The notes below the pieces were generated by a model. It was given only the letters and a program-made list of their open reading frames with translations. It did not search any database and was not told the origin of the DNA. Position numbers and translations under genes: made by a program. DNA of 64,000 nucleotides, taken from positions 146,689,647 through 146,753,646 of the forward strand of contig CM071597.1 in NCBI GenBank assembly GCA_036435485.1, in the 5' to 3' direction. This document shows positions 1-12,032 of the stretch, one piece after another. Within the stretch, counting starts at the first letter, position 1. Every line of letters starts with the position of its first letter. Origin of the DNA: Saposhnikovia divaricata (Eukaryota > Streptophyta > Magnoliopsida > Apiales > Apiaceae).

Positions 1-25
1 TTTAGCCGGACGTTGCTTCCTCACT

Positions 26-2820
26 TCACGGAAATTTCAAAAGAATAACCGAACCGTCCTCAACAAAAAGAGCATTCATACGAACGTTGACATCTTGATT
101 GCTTACTCCCAACACAACGTTGCTTTCACTCTTCACATTGAGTTTTCCACCCGTCGACTTCTTCGCCTTCTTTTTCTTCCTCACACCTCTAAAGTGTTTA
201 TCCCTCTCAGCCGACTGAAGAAAACACTCTTCTACCTCATCATCAACTATCCACCTTCTTAACACATTATCATGACCCTCTTCAAAAATCACTAACTCAT
301 CATTCAAAAGGACATACCTCAAATGCGGTGGAAGTTTTCCGAGCTTTACATTCGAGAGATCTTGAGTGGAAGATTTTATAGCATCAATTTCCTCGAGCTT
401 CTTAACTAAATCAGAGTTCTCCAGAAAATTTGGAACACTAGGCAATGCATCCAATTTCAACTCACCTTTTTCTTCTTGGAGAGACAATGCGAGGAAATCA
501 CTAGTGTTATGCTCTAGAATATGGGTATCCGTTTTATCAGCAAGAGATTCCAAAGAAAATCACACTTCTGGATCATCTGAAATCTTCGTAGGAGCAAACA
601 CATTAAAGGTGGCCTTATCATCTTGTACTCGCATAGTTAGCTCCCCTTTCTGAACATCAATCAAAGCTCGACCGGTAGCTAGAAATGGCCTTCCCAAGAT
701 GATGGGAATCTTCTTGTCTTCCTCAAAATCTAGAATGACAAAATCAGTAGGAAAGATAAACTCATCCACCTTTACCAAGACATTTTCCACTATTCCTCTT
801 GGATACGCGATCGACCGATCAGCCAGCTGTAACGAGATGTTCGTAGGCTTCGGATCCGGCAGACCAAGTTGCATGAAAACCGATAAGGACATCAGATTGA
901 TGCTAGCTCCCAAGTCACACAAGCACTTCTCAAAAGATAGATTACTAATAGTGCATGGAATAGTGAAGCTACCAGGATCCTTTAGCTTCGGAGGCAATTT
1001 CTGTTGCAGAACAGCACTACATTCTTCCGTCAAAGTAACGGTCTCTAATTCATCGAGCTTCAACTTCCTTGATAAAATCCCCTTCATGAACTTAGCATAG
1101 CTCGACATCTTTTCTAGAGCTTCCGCAAAAGGAATATTAATGGACAATTTCTTGAACACCTCCAAAAATTCCTGAAATTGCTTTTCTTGACTTCTCTGCA
1201 ATGGTCGAGGATACAGAGGAGGAGGATAGATCTGATTGTTCTTTGTAGACTGCTCCGGAGAAGCTTTTTCAACAGATTTCTGGTTCTTTTCCACTTCACC
1301 GTCCAACTGATCAGCCACGAAGTCAGATTTTTCACTTTCTAGTACTGCAGATTTTTCAACCTGATGATTCTGAACTTCTTCATCTTCCTTAGCTGCTGAT
1401 TTCTGATCGGTTGTCACTTTTCCAGATCTCAAAGTTACTGGTTTCACCTGTTCTTTGACTTCCCTCTTGCCTGGATTAGCCTCCGTATCACTAGGAAGAG
1501 TTCCTTGCGGCCTATTCAGCAAGGCATTAGCAATTTGACCAATCTGACTCTCCAAGATTTTGATTGAAACTGCTTGCCTTTTGCACATCAAACTCAATTC
1601 TTCCAATTCAGATTTTTCAGTAGAGGACTGACCAACACTTCCATGAGATTGTTGCTGAAACCCTGGTGGCAGAAATTGCCTTGGAGCATATTGCTGCTGA
1701 AATTGTTGCCCCTGTTGTTGCTGAAAACCTGAAGAATTGTATGGCTGAGCTTCATATTGCTGAACTTGAAATTGATGATAATACTGTTGTGGTTGTTGAG
1801 CACCTTGATTGTTGCTCCAGCTGAAATTAGGATGATTTCTGTTATTCGGATGATAGGTGGCTGGAGCTGGTTGCGAAGGTTGCTGAAAATTACTCATAAA
1901 TTGTGCTGATTCAGAAGAGATAGCACACTGATTCGTCTCATGTGCACCCGCACATAACTCACAAACACTAGCAACCTGCTGAACTCCATAATTGGTAAGA
2001 GAATCCACCTTCATAGTCAGAGCCTTCAACTGAGCTGTTATAGCTGTAGCTGCATCAACTTCCAGAATTCCTGCTACCTTGCCTTGTGCTAGTCTCTGAG
2101 TTGGATTCTGATATTCATTGGCAGCTATCGTCTCAATTAGATCATAAGCTTCCTCGTTGCTCTTAGCCCACAAAGCTCCACCTGATGATGCATCTAGCAA
2201 AGGTCTAGATTGTGCTCCCAACCCATTGTAAAAACCATTGATCACCATCCAGTCAGGCATACCATGATGCAGACACTTTCTAAGCATCTCCTTGTAGCGT
2301 TCCCAAGCTTCACACAAAGATTCACCAGATTGCTGAGCAAATTGAGTTAGAGCGTTCCTTATTGCTGCTGTTTTAGCCATAGGGAAGAATTTAGTGAGAA
2401 ATTTCTGAGCAAGATCCTCCCATGTAGTAATGGAACCGGCTGGTAAAGAATGTAACCAGCCGTTAGCTTTATCCCTCAAGGAGAATGGGAAAAGTCTCAA
2501 TTTGATAGCATCTTCCGACACCCCGTTGAACTTGAAAGTGTCGCAGATCTCGATGAAGTTCCGGATGTGCATATTAGGATCCTCCGTAGGAGCACCCCCA
2601 AACTGAACTGAATTCTGCACCATCTGAATCGTGCTAGGCTTGATTTCAAAGTTGTTAGCCGCAATAGCTGGTCTGACAATGCTAGATTGGATGTCATTGA
2701 TCTTCGGCTGAAATAGTCCTTCAAAGCCTTAGTATCTACTGCTCCTGCTCCTGGTTCTCCCATCTTTTTCGCTGCTTCACATTCTTCTTCCAATTTACGA
2801 ATTTGAGAACGTGTTCGCAT
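26..2820 (-). pseudogene. Athila Gag-protease polyprotein, broken by one frameshift and one stop
   Basis: The frame starts at the ATG at 2820 (MRTRSQIRKLEEE...). A one-base loss near 2711-2713 shifts it; the next frame then runs from about 2710 to a TGA at 560-562, beyond which the same frame stays open to a stop at 26-28. Visible parts in order: retroviral-type capsid region with GWLHSLP and W-DL-KFL-KFFP motifs (about 2400-2600); a Gln/Asn-rich linker (about 1650-1900); a Lys/Glu-rich segment; and an aspartic protease with active site DLGAS (about 870-890) followed by ILGRPFL (about 690). The tail at 26-559 contains LPPHLRYVLLND, which resembles the protease-RT spacer of Athila, but no RT motif follows. 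The family uses Gag for particle assembly and the protease to cut the polyprotein. Confidence 0.85.
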
Positions 2821-2936
2821 ACACTACCAAGTACCTGAAACACCAAGAAACAACAAACTAACTAAGAAAATCCGAGTTAGTAAACTCTAACGACCACTTA
2901 TGACAAGCACATAAACTAAAAATAAAACACCGATGA

Positions 2937-2954
2937 TCCCCGGCAGCGGCGCCA
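2937..2954 (-). promoter_or_regulatory. Primer binding site (Asp-tRNA type)
   Basis: On the minus strand it reads TGGCGCCGCTGCCGGGGA, six bases downstream of the LTR end. It matches the Asp-tRNA-type PBS known from Athila elements with about one mismatch. It would prime minus-strand DNA synthesis. Confidence 0.85.
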
Positions 2955-2960
2955 AAAACT

Positions 2961-4620
2961 TGTTTGCACTAAATCACGCAAGCGTACGTGGTCACAAGTA
3001 ATATACGAATAAGTCAAGTTCGTTCCCAGAGAGATCTAGTTTAGGTTTCAATTCAGTTAATTCACCTATGCAACAATATATGATTATCCTTCACTGCAAA
3101 GACAATTAACAAATTTGGGTTTTGATTAACTAAAATTAACTAAGAAGCAAATTAACAAACTAAGGATTACTTAACTAATGAGAATTTAATTCGAATTACT
3201 TATGAGAATAAAAACATGGGATCCTAACTTCATTAAATATTTCGCTTAGAGTTGATGCCTTTAATCAATGTATGTGATGGTTATGATATCTGATCAGACA
3301 ACACGAAACAAGTATAGGCTACTTCTCAGTATACGAATACCAAACTACTCATACATCCACAAAAGAGATAGAAGATGGGTAGACACCAATTATGTTTAAA
3401 CCCTATATCTCTATAAGATTTGAAAACATAACGATTGAAGAACAAGTTATCCATTAAGATCACAAAGGACAACATAATATTTCTCAATTTATGCTACAAA
3501 TCATGATGTCACACATACATCAACTTATCCTATGCTAGCATGGCAAGTTCTAAATCTCAAGATCTACTCTCGCTTCACAAGAGATTAACAGATTAGATGT
3601 TAGCTACGCATCTAAAACATTAAACACAACCATACAAGGATATCAAGAATTCATCACACACAGATCTTTAAAGCAAACAAACTACTAAACTACATAGATA
3701 AATTCGTTAGAATTCCATGACAACGATTAGTTCATAATCGAACTGCTCGTCATCATGGGATCTGATGAAACCATGGTGAATAACAAAGTATTAATAAAAA
3801 CAATAGTGCTAGAATAACAGAGTTAAGAAAACAAATCCAAAATCCAGAGTATCGCCTAATTTAGAAGAAAACAAAAGTGGTTCTAGATCTCCGAATGCTG
3901 TCACGTCCTTCCGGGAATCCTTCTCCAAGTCTGACTCTCTATCTTCGGCTCTCTCTGTGTTTATTTTAAAACAGAATTAAAATAAAATTTCTGCAAAATA
4001 CGTTTCCTAAACCGATTCTGTTTTGAAGGAAATTCGTAACTGACTTTTCTTCAGTATTTCTGGGCCATTCCAGTTGTATTTGGACATCTGAACCACTTTA
4101 GAATGAAAGAGAATGTCGTTTTCTTCGCGTGGACTGTAAGATCGTCCAAAACGAACTTGTAGAACTCAAGATATGGCCCAAACAGTGAATCAGGATTTTC
4201 TAGCAGAATAGGACCCGCGCCGCAGCGCCCGTTTCCGTGCCACAGCGCCCAAACTTTCTGTCCAAGATTGTAGAAAATTTCGTTGTCTTCGCGTGAGCTA
4301 TAAGATCGCTGAATTCGGACTTCTAGAACTCCAGATATGGCCAAAACAGTGCAGACTGCGCAATCTACCCAGAAAATCCGAATTTTACACAATTTGCTCC
4401 TTTCTCCTCCGTTTTCTCTTCCGATTCTTTTGCCACTTCCCGTTCTTCAGTTCTTGAGCGTGAATCCACCATGAAACATGCAAATGTTTCTCCCCACTTC
4501 AAGATGGAAACCCTGCACCATTCTTACTAAAAACGAAACAAAAACACGACATACTTGAGGCCAAGTTAATCAATTTAAGCCGAAACGAAGCGTTCCAAGT
4601 GGATATAAATCCACTTATCA
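2961..4620 (-). repeat. 5' LTR of the Athila element
   Basis: This 1660-bp LTR starts TGATAAGTGG on the minus strand (at 4620) and ends in CA at 2961, abutting the PBS. Its first bases hold an 8-bp inverted repeat (4597-4604 and 4609-4616, loop of 4), seen in many Athila LTR starts. A minus-strand open stretch at 4051-4392 has no recognisable product. Confidence 0.85.
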
Positions 4621-5242
4621 AATACCTCAGCACACTCCACCAGTTCCCCAATACAACAGCAATTACACAAACAATCCCTCATCCACAATACAGGCACAGA
4701 TCCACAACAATTCCAACAAAAAATGACTGAAATTAGAAATCTACAGTACTAATCAAACTATATTAGGGTTGTAATCACACATGAAGTTAGTAAAACAATT
4801 ACACAATGCAATGAGCAACTAATTTAATTACTTCAATCACAAATAAACAAGTTTTTCACTTCTATACACATAAAAAGCCTTGAATAGTCACAAAATCACT
4901 CTGACATTCCAAACAATAAACCGTGTGTGTGTGTGAGAGAGCGAGAGAGAGAGGGAGAGAGAGTACAGAATGATGGAGCTCACCGGATAACTTTTGAGGT
5001 CGCCGAGAAGTAGAGGAGATGCTTCGACTTAAAGAGGGAATGCGGAAGACTTTCGATATCGCCGGGATGAGATATGAGATGAGAGCGTGAATGGAGAAAT
5101 GGAGATGAGATGAGTAATGATTATAAAGTCCGTATAATTATAAAAAGATAAAGTCTGAACTGCTTGTAACCGTATTTTAAAAAAATAAAAAGTGTAGATT
5201 TGAAACCACATTTTAAGAGCAGTAAAAATGTAAAAAAAAGTA

Positions 5243-5243
<1 letters not shown>
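4621..5243. other. Non-coding flank of the Athila insertion; possible gene 5' end on minus strand
   Basis: No coding signal was recognised. A GT/GA-rich simple repeat lies at 4922-4964. Read on the minus strand, 5100 to 4985 is C/T-rich and ends TTATCCG followed by GTGAGC, which would fit a 5' UTR exon and splice donor. This is weak and rests on composition and one donor-like site. Confidence 0.25.

Positions 5244-5302
<59 letters not shown>
5244..5302. repeat. (AT)n microsatellite
   Basis: About 58 bp of uninterrupted AT dinucleotides. The sequence from here to 5847 is AT-rich and I see no gene or element in it. Confidence 0.95.
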
Positions 5303-5305
<3 letters not shown>

Positions 5306-5856
5306 TCCCTTTAATTTTTTATATTTTTATAATTTTTAAAATATTATTTTTTTTATATTTTTTACAATCTTTTTGATTACTGTATCTGAATTTTCATTGC
5401 TGATATAAGACACGGCAATAGATACATAGAAAAATATATTTATATTCGATCATTAAAACTTTTAGAAAATACATAAGCTTTCTCCCTTCCACCTATTTGT
5501 GTTGTACACGGAGGTTAAGAAAAATGTATAAAATAATAAAGAATTATAAGAAAAATGGGTAAAGTGACGAAATCCACCAATTTTTTTATGTATAAAGTGA
5601 GTGTATTGGAAGAAAATAGTGGACGTAATGAATTTTTATAAAAAATTTGGAATGTAATCTATTGGGAGAGATATCCCGAAAAGTAAAAGAAATGGTTGGG
5701 ATAAAGAGAGTATACATGTATTAATATTTATAAGATTACATGTTTATAAAATTTTATGAATATTTTACTAATAATTTTTTCGTAATAAAATATATTTTAT
5801 GTAACTTTTTTTTTTGGTATGTACAACATATTATTGGTATATCTAACATTTTTTTT

Positions 5857-6310
5857 GGATAAAATAGCAGTTAGGTCACTCAACTAACTGAAAACTTTCA
5901 GTTGGGACATTCAAGTAAAAAAACTTTCAATTAGGTCATATAACTGATAAAAACTTTCAATCAGGTCACTTGTGTTTACGGACGTTAAAAAGAGACGGAA
6001 AGATGACTCAGCATGGTGATATGGTTCAATCAGGTCACATAACTGATAAAAATTTTCAATCAGGTTACATAACTAGTAAAAGATTTCAATTAGGTCACTT
6101 AACTGATAAAAACTTTCAATCAGGTCACTGGGATTTTATGAACCTAATTCATGCCGAGTCATATTTCCGTATCATTTTTAACGTCCGTAAATTCCGATGA
6201 CCTGATTAAAAGTATTTTTTCAATTATGCGATCTGATTGAAAGTTTTTTTGTTAAAATGATCTAACTGAAAATTTTCAATTAGTTGAGTGATGAACTGCC
6301 ATTTAACCCC
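5857..6310. mobile_element. MULE-like MITE, 454 bp, with 9-bp target duplication
   Basis: The two ends form long imperfect inverted repeats (GGATAAAATAGCAGTTAGG... against GGGGTTAAATGGCAGTTCA... read from the other end) that extend inward for well over 100 bp. They are flanked by ATTTTTTTT (5848-5856) and ATTTTCTTT (6311-6319), a 9-bp duplication with one mismatch, the size typical of Mutator-like elements. The interior repeats a motif of about 35 bp, AATCAGGTCACATAACTGAT, several times. There is no transposase. The open stretch at 5970-6200 is only this repeat translated. Confidence 0.8.
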
Positions 6311-6319
6311 ATTTTCTTT

Positions 6320-6456
6320 TTGTTTGGGCTATCGCCTATCGGCACCGATTGCCACCAATTGCCCAAAAGATACAAGCAGGCCTTCTGAAAGAAAACGCAT
6401 TTGCAAAATCCTCTCAAGAAAAAACATTTGCAAAAATCTTTTCTTGCATTTCTCAG
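6320..6456 (+). other. Probable 5' UTR exon of the Ycf20-like gene
   Basis: A non-repetitive stretch just right of the MITE ends CTCAG followed by GTACTTTCTTT, a good splice donor. The next strong acceptor before the start codon is ATTCTACAG at 9063-9071, giving a 5' UTR intron of about 2.6 kb (6457-9071). The transcription start is not determined; the left edge given here is approximate. No other gene signal was found in 6457-8680. Confidence 0.5.
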
Positions 6457-8680
6457 GTACTTTCTTTCACTTATATATTCAGTAATCCTAATGAAGTTTA
6501 ACTTAATTATAATTGATTATCATTGCATTTATTAGCAACCCTTGTTAAAAAAGAGAGTTCTTTTTAGCTAAATCTTTAGTATTATGAAAACCCAAGTAGT
6601 TTACACTGTTATTGTCCCAAGTTTAGATTTCAAGATTCAAGAATTTCAGCTTTTTCATTGTATGCCTGATGGGTTTTGGATATGTGTGCATATATCTTAA
6701 TAAATATTAGTGTCCTCCAAGTTTTCTGTATAATGCTGGCACTGTTATTGAACTGTTGTAATCTGTGTAGGTATATTTGACCTTAGCCTCATGAAATGGA
6801 TAAGGGGGTGAGAATTGCTTTAGTTGTAACAATGTTTACGTGCTACAGAACGAAACGATACACTGATAAACTATTTAAATGTTATTGGTTATGTGGGTAA
6901 TTGTTTGAAATGCTCTAGTTGTAAATTGGTTGAATTGTTACTCTCGTAGCTGGATTTAGATTGATGCATCATAAATTAGGCGACTGAAAGGGTGGGGGAA
7001 AAAGTGAGGATAAGAAACACATTGTTATTTTTGACTGTTGCATTATTCTTTATTTGGTCCACCAATGTTCTCTATTACCAGTAATAGATACAAGAAGAAG
7101 ATGATATTGTTAAGAATATAGTTCGACTAATTTTGGGTTCAAAACTGCCCAGCATAGTCTAATGTATTTCTTACCAGCTTCTCGAACGCTGCGACAAGGG
7201 TTCAAGCAAGGCCTGTAATTTAGTTTTGTATTTGTAAGATGTTTCAGATCTTTGAGCGTGGGATTGAAATTCAGTCTTCTCATCAACTTGTTAATGTACA
7301 GTGTTAGACAGTTCCAAAAATTCTTGAAATGAATATGCCTGAAGTTTGACATAATATTTTTTGAGGAAATTAATATTGTAAATCTTTGATATGTGCACTA
7401 TGCAAAAATTTATGTGATTTGCCATTAATATTTTTCACTTGTCGTGCTTTTCTTCTTTATACTGCATATGTCAAATTAAAGATTGAAGAATGAAGCCTAT
7501 ATAGGATGTCTTCTTGTTTTGATTTGTGCTTTTAGTGACAGAGCGATAGTTTTGGGCAACTATTGTCAAGCAAAAGACAGAACTCGTACTTGGTTAGAAG
7601 TATGTTGCAGTCTTTTGGATACTTTTTCTGTACATATGTTCGAGTTCCCATTGCTATATGCACATATACAGAGATAGACTTCTGTGCACATAATTAGTTT
7701 GCTAATAATGGTGGTACTTCTGGTTGTATATCCGAAGTACTTTTCAAGAAGTTGTGGTATAATCTAACGGATGTATCTTTTAAATCTATAGGATTACAAC
7801 TGTGGAAAGGAATCCCATATACACTTCTTTCTTATCTTCTCATATTTCAGTAATTGCATCAGAGTTGGAGCCATCTCCCTTCTGGTCAGCATTCTCCCTA
7901 TATTATTATGCTCCACATGGCACATTTATTTTGATTCAATCATTTCTATAGTCAAGTGTTCTTTATTGTAGCTCTTGGTTCATGTCTGTGTTATACTTGC
8001 AGTATATCTATTTGAGCAGTAACTCTATCCAAATTAAAGTTTATTAAAACAAATGCTATCTGCCATTCCTTCGAGTCTTTGACAGTATATGGTACCTTTC
8101 AAAAGCTTAGAAGATTGTAAGAAAGTAGGATACAAATTTTTCTGAAGTATCTGACACATTCGGCCTCTAAAGGGCAGTGACACGGGCCTATACTTCTACG
8201 TTTTTTGGTTGTTCAAATCTATTTAAAAGTCTAATTTTTATTGTAAAACTCTATTGGTCTGTTGTCACTTGTCAGTAAACAATTTATTACCTGAAATAAA
8301 CTTCAAGTGCTTCCCTTAAGTAATTTTTTTACGGCTTTAATCTGACTTGGATAATGCAATAATCAATATCATCCTTGCAAGTTGCAACAAATGAATTCAG
8401 TTACTTTTTTGGTAATTTTATTGGGTATACATTTACTTTGACTTGTAAATTATGCATTATTATCTAATAGTCACAAGTATGAAGTTACTTGTACTAGTAG
8501 ATTATAGACATAACTTTAAGTAACATGTACTTTTTTCAAGATGAGCCAAACAGTCTCATGTTCAATCCATCTTATTACCATATAACTATCATAAAGAAAA
8601 TCATTGGGTTTTCTTACTTCTTGGTTGAAAGATTCCATCAACTCATTTGTGTATAATTGATTTTTTTTTTATAAATGGTT

Positions 8681-8846
8681 TATCTAATGTGTGCCCATGG
8701 GCACACAATAAGAACTTAGTTGGCATTTTTTGATTATTTCATTAATAATAATGTCCCCCTGTATGCACAAAAATCTCACTGAATTAAAATTAGCCAACTC
8801 ATAAAAAAGTAATTGTTAGAGTGTGCCCATGGGCACACACTAGATA
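8681..8846. mobile_element. Small MITE with palindromic ends
   Basis: Both ends carry the palindrome GTGTGCCCATGGGCACAC within a longer inverted repeat (TATCTAATGTG... at 8681, ...CACACTAGATA at 8846), and TTGGC/GCCAA pairing continues inside. A TA target duplication is possible. There is no coding capacity. It sits in the presumed 5' UTR intron of the Ycf20-like gene. Confidence 0.65.
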
Positions 8847-9098
8847 TACCCTTTTATAAATACTCTGCTGTTTTTGAGTCTCCCATACTACTGTCAGTAG
8901 GATCAGAAAACAAGTAACACCAAACCACAACATCGTAGCTGAAAAACAATTCTAGTTTACAAATTGCAAGGCGTGCTGATTTTTTTATTATTGGATGGGG
9001 TCAATTTGATGATACTTTAGCAAGTATATAATCTCTAATCTTTTCCGGTGATTTTTGTGTATATTCTACAGTTTGCTGGCTGTAGTATTGAACCTATC

Positions 9099-10912
9099 AT
9101 GCTGCACGTGTCCTTGCCTTTAAAGGGAAATAAAATCCCTCAAGCTTCATTTCTTATCGTCAGACACTGTAATACAGTGTTGAATTGCAATAAGAAGCAG
9201 ATCTATAGATGTGTGAGCAGACCTGCTTCATACCCAGGAAACACAGCTGTCTCCTTTCCACGAAAGAGGTAAATATTGGTATAGGATTTACAAAGTATTT
9301 ATTCATGAGAATATTATTGTATACTGGAGTCCCATCAGAGGACGGGGAAAAATGAATAATAATTCAAGCATATACACTTATAGAAAACTTTCGATGGATG
9401 AATTTACTCGCTTCATAACATGGCAGGAGCGTGCTACTTAAGTCTGGTCGATTTCATTTATTTTATGCAATTTTTGCATTTTAGCATTCAGATGTCTAGA
9501 CCAATGTTGTTAGAAGCGGGAATCGGAGTTAATCGGTGGAGGCACCGTCCGGGAGTTAATCGGATCATTGATCAGAATTAATTTAATATTACTTTTTACA
9601 TATAATTATTTTTTTGTATATAGTTGTTTTCATAATTAGTTTTGCATATGTTATTATCATTTATTTAAACAAATATATTAAAAAATATTGTATAATTGAA
9701 ATGAATAAAAATTTTAAGATCTCACTTTTGAATTAGGGTCAATTTGAGAGGAAAAATTAAAAGAGTTCGTGATTTGGATGTCTAAAATAAGAGTTATATG
9801 TTTATTCAAGTTTACAACTTTTTTTATTTTTAATTATTTTCCTACATATTTTTACTAATTTTTACCAATCAGGCCAATTTTTTGACTGATTAATCCGATT
9901 TTTGACCGACTAGATCGAGTTTTACCGATTCTTGACTGATTTTTATAGAAAACGATTTTGACCCGATTTTAGCATAATCGAGTCGATTAGTCACCTTCTA
10001 GCGATTAATCAGCGACTAATCCTGATTAATCGCCGACTCTTTGAACTGAGGTCTAGACAAAGTTTAGGTTTTATTATGAATTTGAAGATTACTCGATCCT
10101 CTATATAATCTGTTTTTAGATTTCGATGTTTGCCGCTATGCAGTTACATTGTTATGTGTTTTACCATTTATATAGTTATTACAAGTGAAATTATTATATG
10201 GGTCTGATAATTAATCATTGTGCCATCCTCTGATACCTTTGGTGTCAGTTGTCCCGATTCTTTCTTATCTTGGTTGGTGACGGTTCTTTTCTGTCAAGCT
10301 TTCAACTTCATTATGATCCATATATCCATATTAAAATTTGATGTTACCCTCGTAGATAGTCCTGTAATATATATAGGTATTCTTTCTAATTTCAGTTTTC
10401 CTAAATAATCTTGATACCGAAACCAATTGTTCTTCAGTGACACCTCTGCTATCTATAATTGTAACAGCTCTCATACTAGAAGGCATGATTGGAAAGTAGC
10501 TCTTGCTTTAGATACAGGCGGTGTTCCCGGTGATGGCGGCCAAGAAAGTTCCAACAGTGATGGCCCTGGTCTAGGTCAGACTAGGTTGGGTAGGCTGGTT
10601 AGTGCAGGTGGGCGACAATTACTGGAAAAGTTAAATTCAACAAGAAAGAACTTCCCAATGAAGATATTTCTCTTGCTCCTCGGTTTTTACACAGCAAATG
10701 CATTAGCCACGATTCTTGGGCAAACTGGTGACTGGGATGTGCTGGTTGCAGGAGTAGTGGTTGCAGCCATTGAGGGAATTGGTATGCTTATGTATCGGAA
10801 ACCTTCTTCTCCATCTACAAGGCGGCAGCAAAATCTGATAGTGATGATAAATTACTGGAAAGCGGGTGTTTGTTTAGGCCTATTTGTAGATGCTTTTAAG
10901 CTTGGAAGTTAA
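9099..10912 (+). CDS. Ycf20-like plastid protein (DUF565), two coding exons
   Basis: Coding exon 1 is 9099-9268 (donor AAGAG|GTAAAT) and exon 2 is 10438-10912 (acceptor TTCTTCAG). The split codon joins as Ser in frame, giving 214 residues. Residues about 1-100 are Ser/Arg/Lys-rich without a domain, as expected of a chloroplast transit peptide plus linker. The C-terminal part is the conserved Ycf20 region: KNFPMKIFLLLLGFYTANAL, then GDWDVLVAGVVVAAIEGIG, then NYWKAGVCLGLFVDAFKLG, three hydrophobic segments that suggest a thylakoid or envelope membrane protein. Relatives are the cyanobacterial/algal plastid Ycf20 and the Arabidopsis YCF20-like proteins, mutants of which affect thermal dissipation of excess light. 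The start chosen is the first ATG after the acceptor at 9071. The frame is intact, so this is probably a live gene. Intron 2 (9269-10437) contains a hAT-like element. Confidence 0.9.
9502..10050. mobile_element. Non-autonomous hAT-like element, 549 bp, with 8-bp target duplication
   Basis: GTCTAGAC flanks both sides exactly (9494-9501 and 10051-10058); 8 bp is the hAT duplication size. The left end begins CAATGTTGTTAGAAGCGGG and the right end, read inward, CTCAGTTCAAAGAGTCGG, imperfect inverted repeats. Near both ends, repeats of the type GATTAATCGxCGACT occur on both strands. The middle is AT-rich and non-coding. It lies inside intron 2 of the Ycf20-like gene. Confidence 0.75.
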
Positions 10913-12032
10913 ATTCCCGTTTTCCTGTTATTTTTCATTTAAAACTTTTAGTAGTCTATTATTTCCTATAAGCCATCCATTGATTAGTACCTAGTTTTAG
11001 TAGTGCAAATAGTTTGTCAAAGCAGTCAGCATAACTGTATGTATTGTTGTATATGTCTATTAACATGCTGCGCACAAATGTCTTGATCTCAAGGAAAGTC
11101 CCGAAATGATGTTTGCAAATTGCAATATAGCCCTCTGAAGAGAACTACTAACTGGAAGATGGAAATCTATAATTTGAATTACAATGTCGGAGATTCAACA
11201 GAGAGGTCACGAATGTAATAGAAGAACATTGTGGCAAAAAAAATGTTTCTAGAACAAATAGCCATAAAAGGCAATAACATTGCAAAATATTTGGATCCAT
11301 CAAATGTTGCTCACATTCCCAAGAAAGACGAAAAACAAAATTAGAGCAGATCTGCAAAAGGTTATTTCTCAACTTCCCATTTTCTTAAAAGGTGATTAGG
11401 GGAGTTTTGTAGACAATTTTTAATATGAACGACTCTCCTTCATTTGAAAGCCTAAATTGGAAATGATGATTGAATCACACAAACTCGAGACCTCAGTTAT
11501 GGTACTATTTTAAGTTACGAACTCTTTTAGAGCCTTAAGATTTTATTAAGCTACATGCATACTATCTCGCTATCTGCCTACAAATATAAGAGACCCGAAC
11601 CATTCTTTGAATTCTTCGATCTTAAGGGCTATCAAACTAATTTTTGGCCCCTTTTACCAAGCTATTAGGTTCGTTGGTAATGAGCAAGTAGATCCCCCGA
11701 GTATTGATTCTTTATATGTTGTAGCAACTTCACATAATGAGTAATACAATGAAGAACGCACACGCATAACTGTCGAGGAAGTAATAAAATAGTTACAGTA
11801 TAAATACAACTACTTGAAACTTGATAATAACTTCCTATATGCGAAGTGAAACATCTTACAAGATACCAAGATATCACACAAACAATTACTAGGAGACCAA
11901 ACACCAAGAACAGTTCAAAACAAAGTCAATAAGCATGATACCTGAAAAGTGCTAGAGAATTTGTTACCAGATAGTTCACAGGACAGTACGACATCTAAAC
12001 AAATCTCAAACATACAATCAAACCTGAGAAAC
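10913..12032. other. 3' flank of the Ycf20-like gene and intergenic DNA
   Basis: The first few hundred bases are T-rich and suit a 3' UTR. I see no further coding region, repeat or RNA gene; short open stretches on the minus strand (11148-11372, 11665-11907) have no recognisable product. Confidence 0.5.

Larger units (their letters stand above)
1..4620 (-). mobile_element. Athila-type Ty3/Gypsy retrotransposon, partial (5' LTR to protease/spacer region)
   Basis: Read on the minus strand, the order is 5' LTR (4620 to 2961), PBS (2954 to 2937), gag start (2820), then Gag, protease and a spacer, leaving the window at position 1. The Gag type, the D-L-G-A-S protease and a PBS of the Asp-tRNA kind together are typical of the Athila lineage. 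The other LTR lies outside the window, so target duplications and LTR age cannot be judged. The coding frame carries a frameshift and a stop, so this copy is not autonomous as it stands. Confidence 0.85.

Noticed and set aside
5970..6200. 76-codon repetitive open frame
   Set aside because: Lies wholly within the MITE and translates its internal subrepeats.
7483..7677. Short open frame between the 5' UTR exon and coding exon 1 of the Ycf20-like gene
   Set aside because: No recognisable product, no splice signals that would link it in frame; treated as intron.
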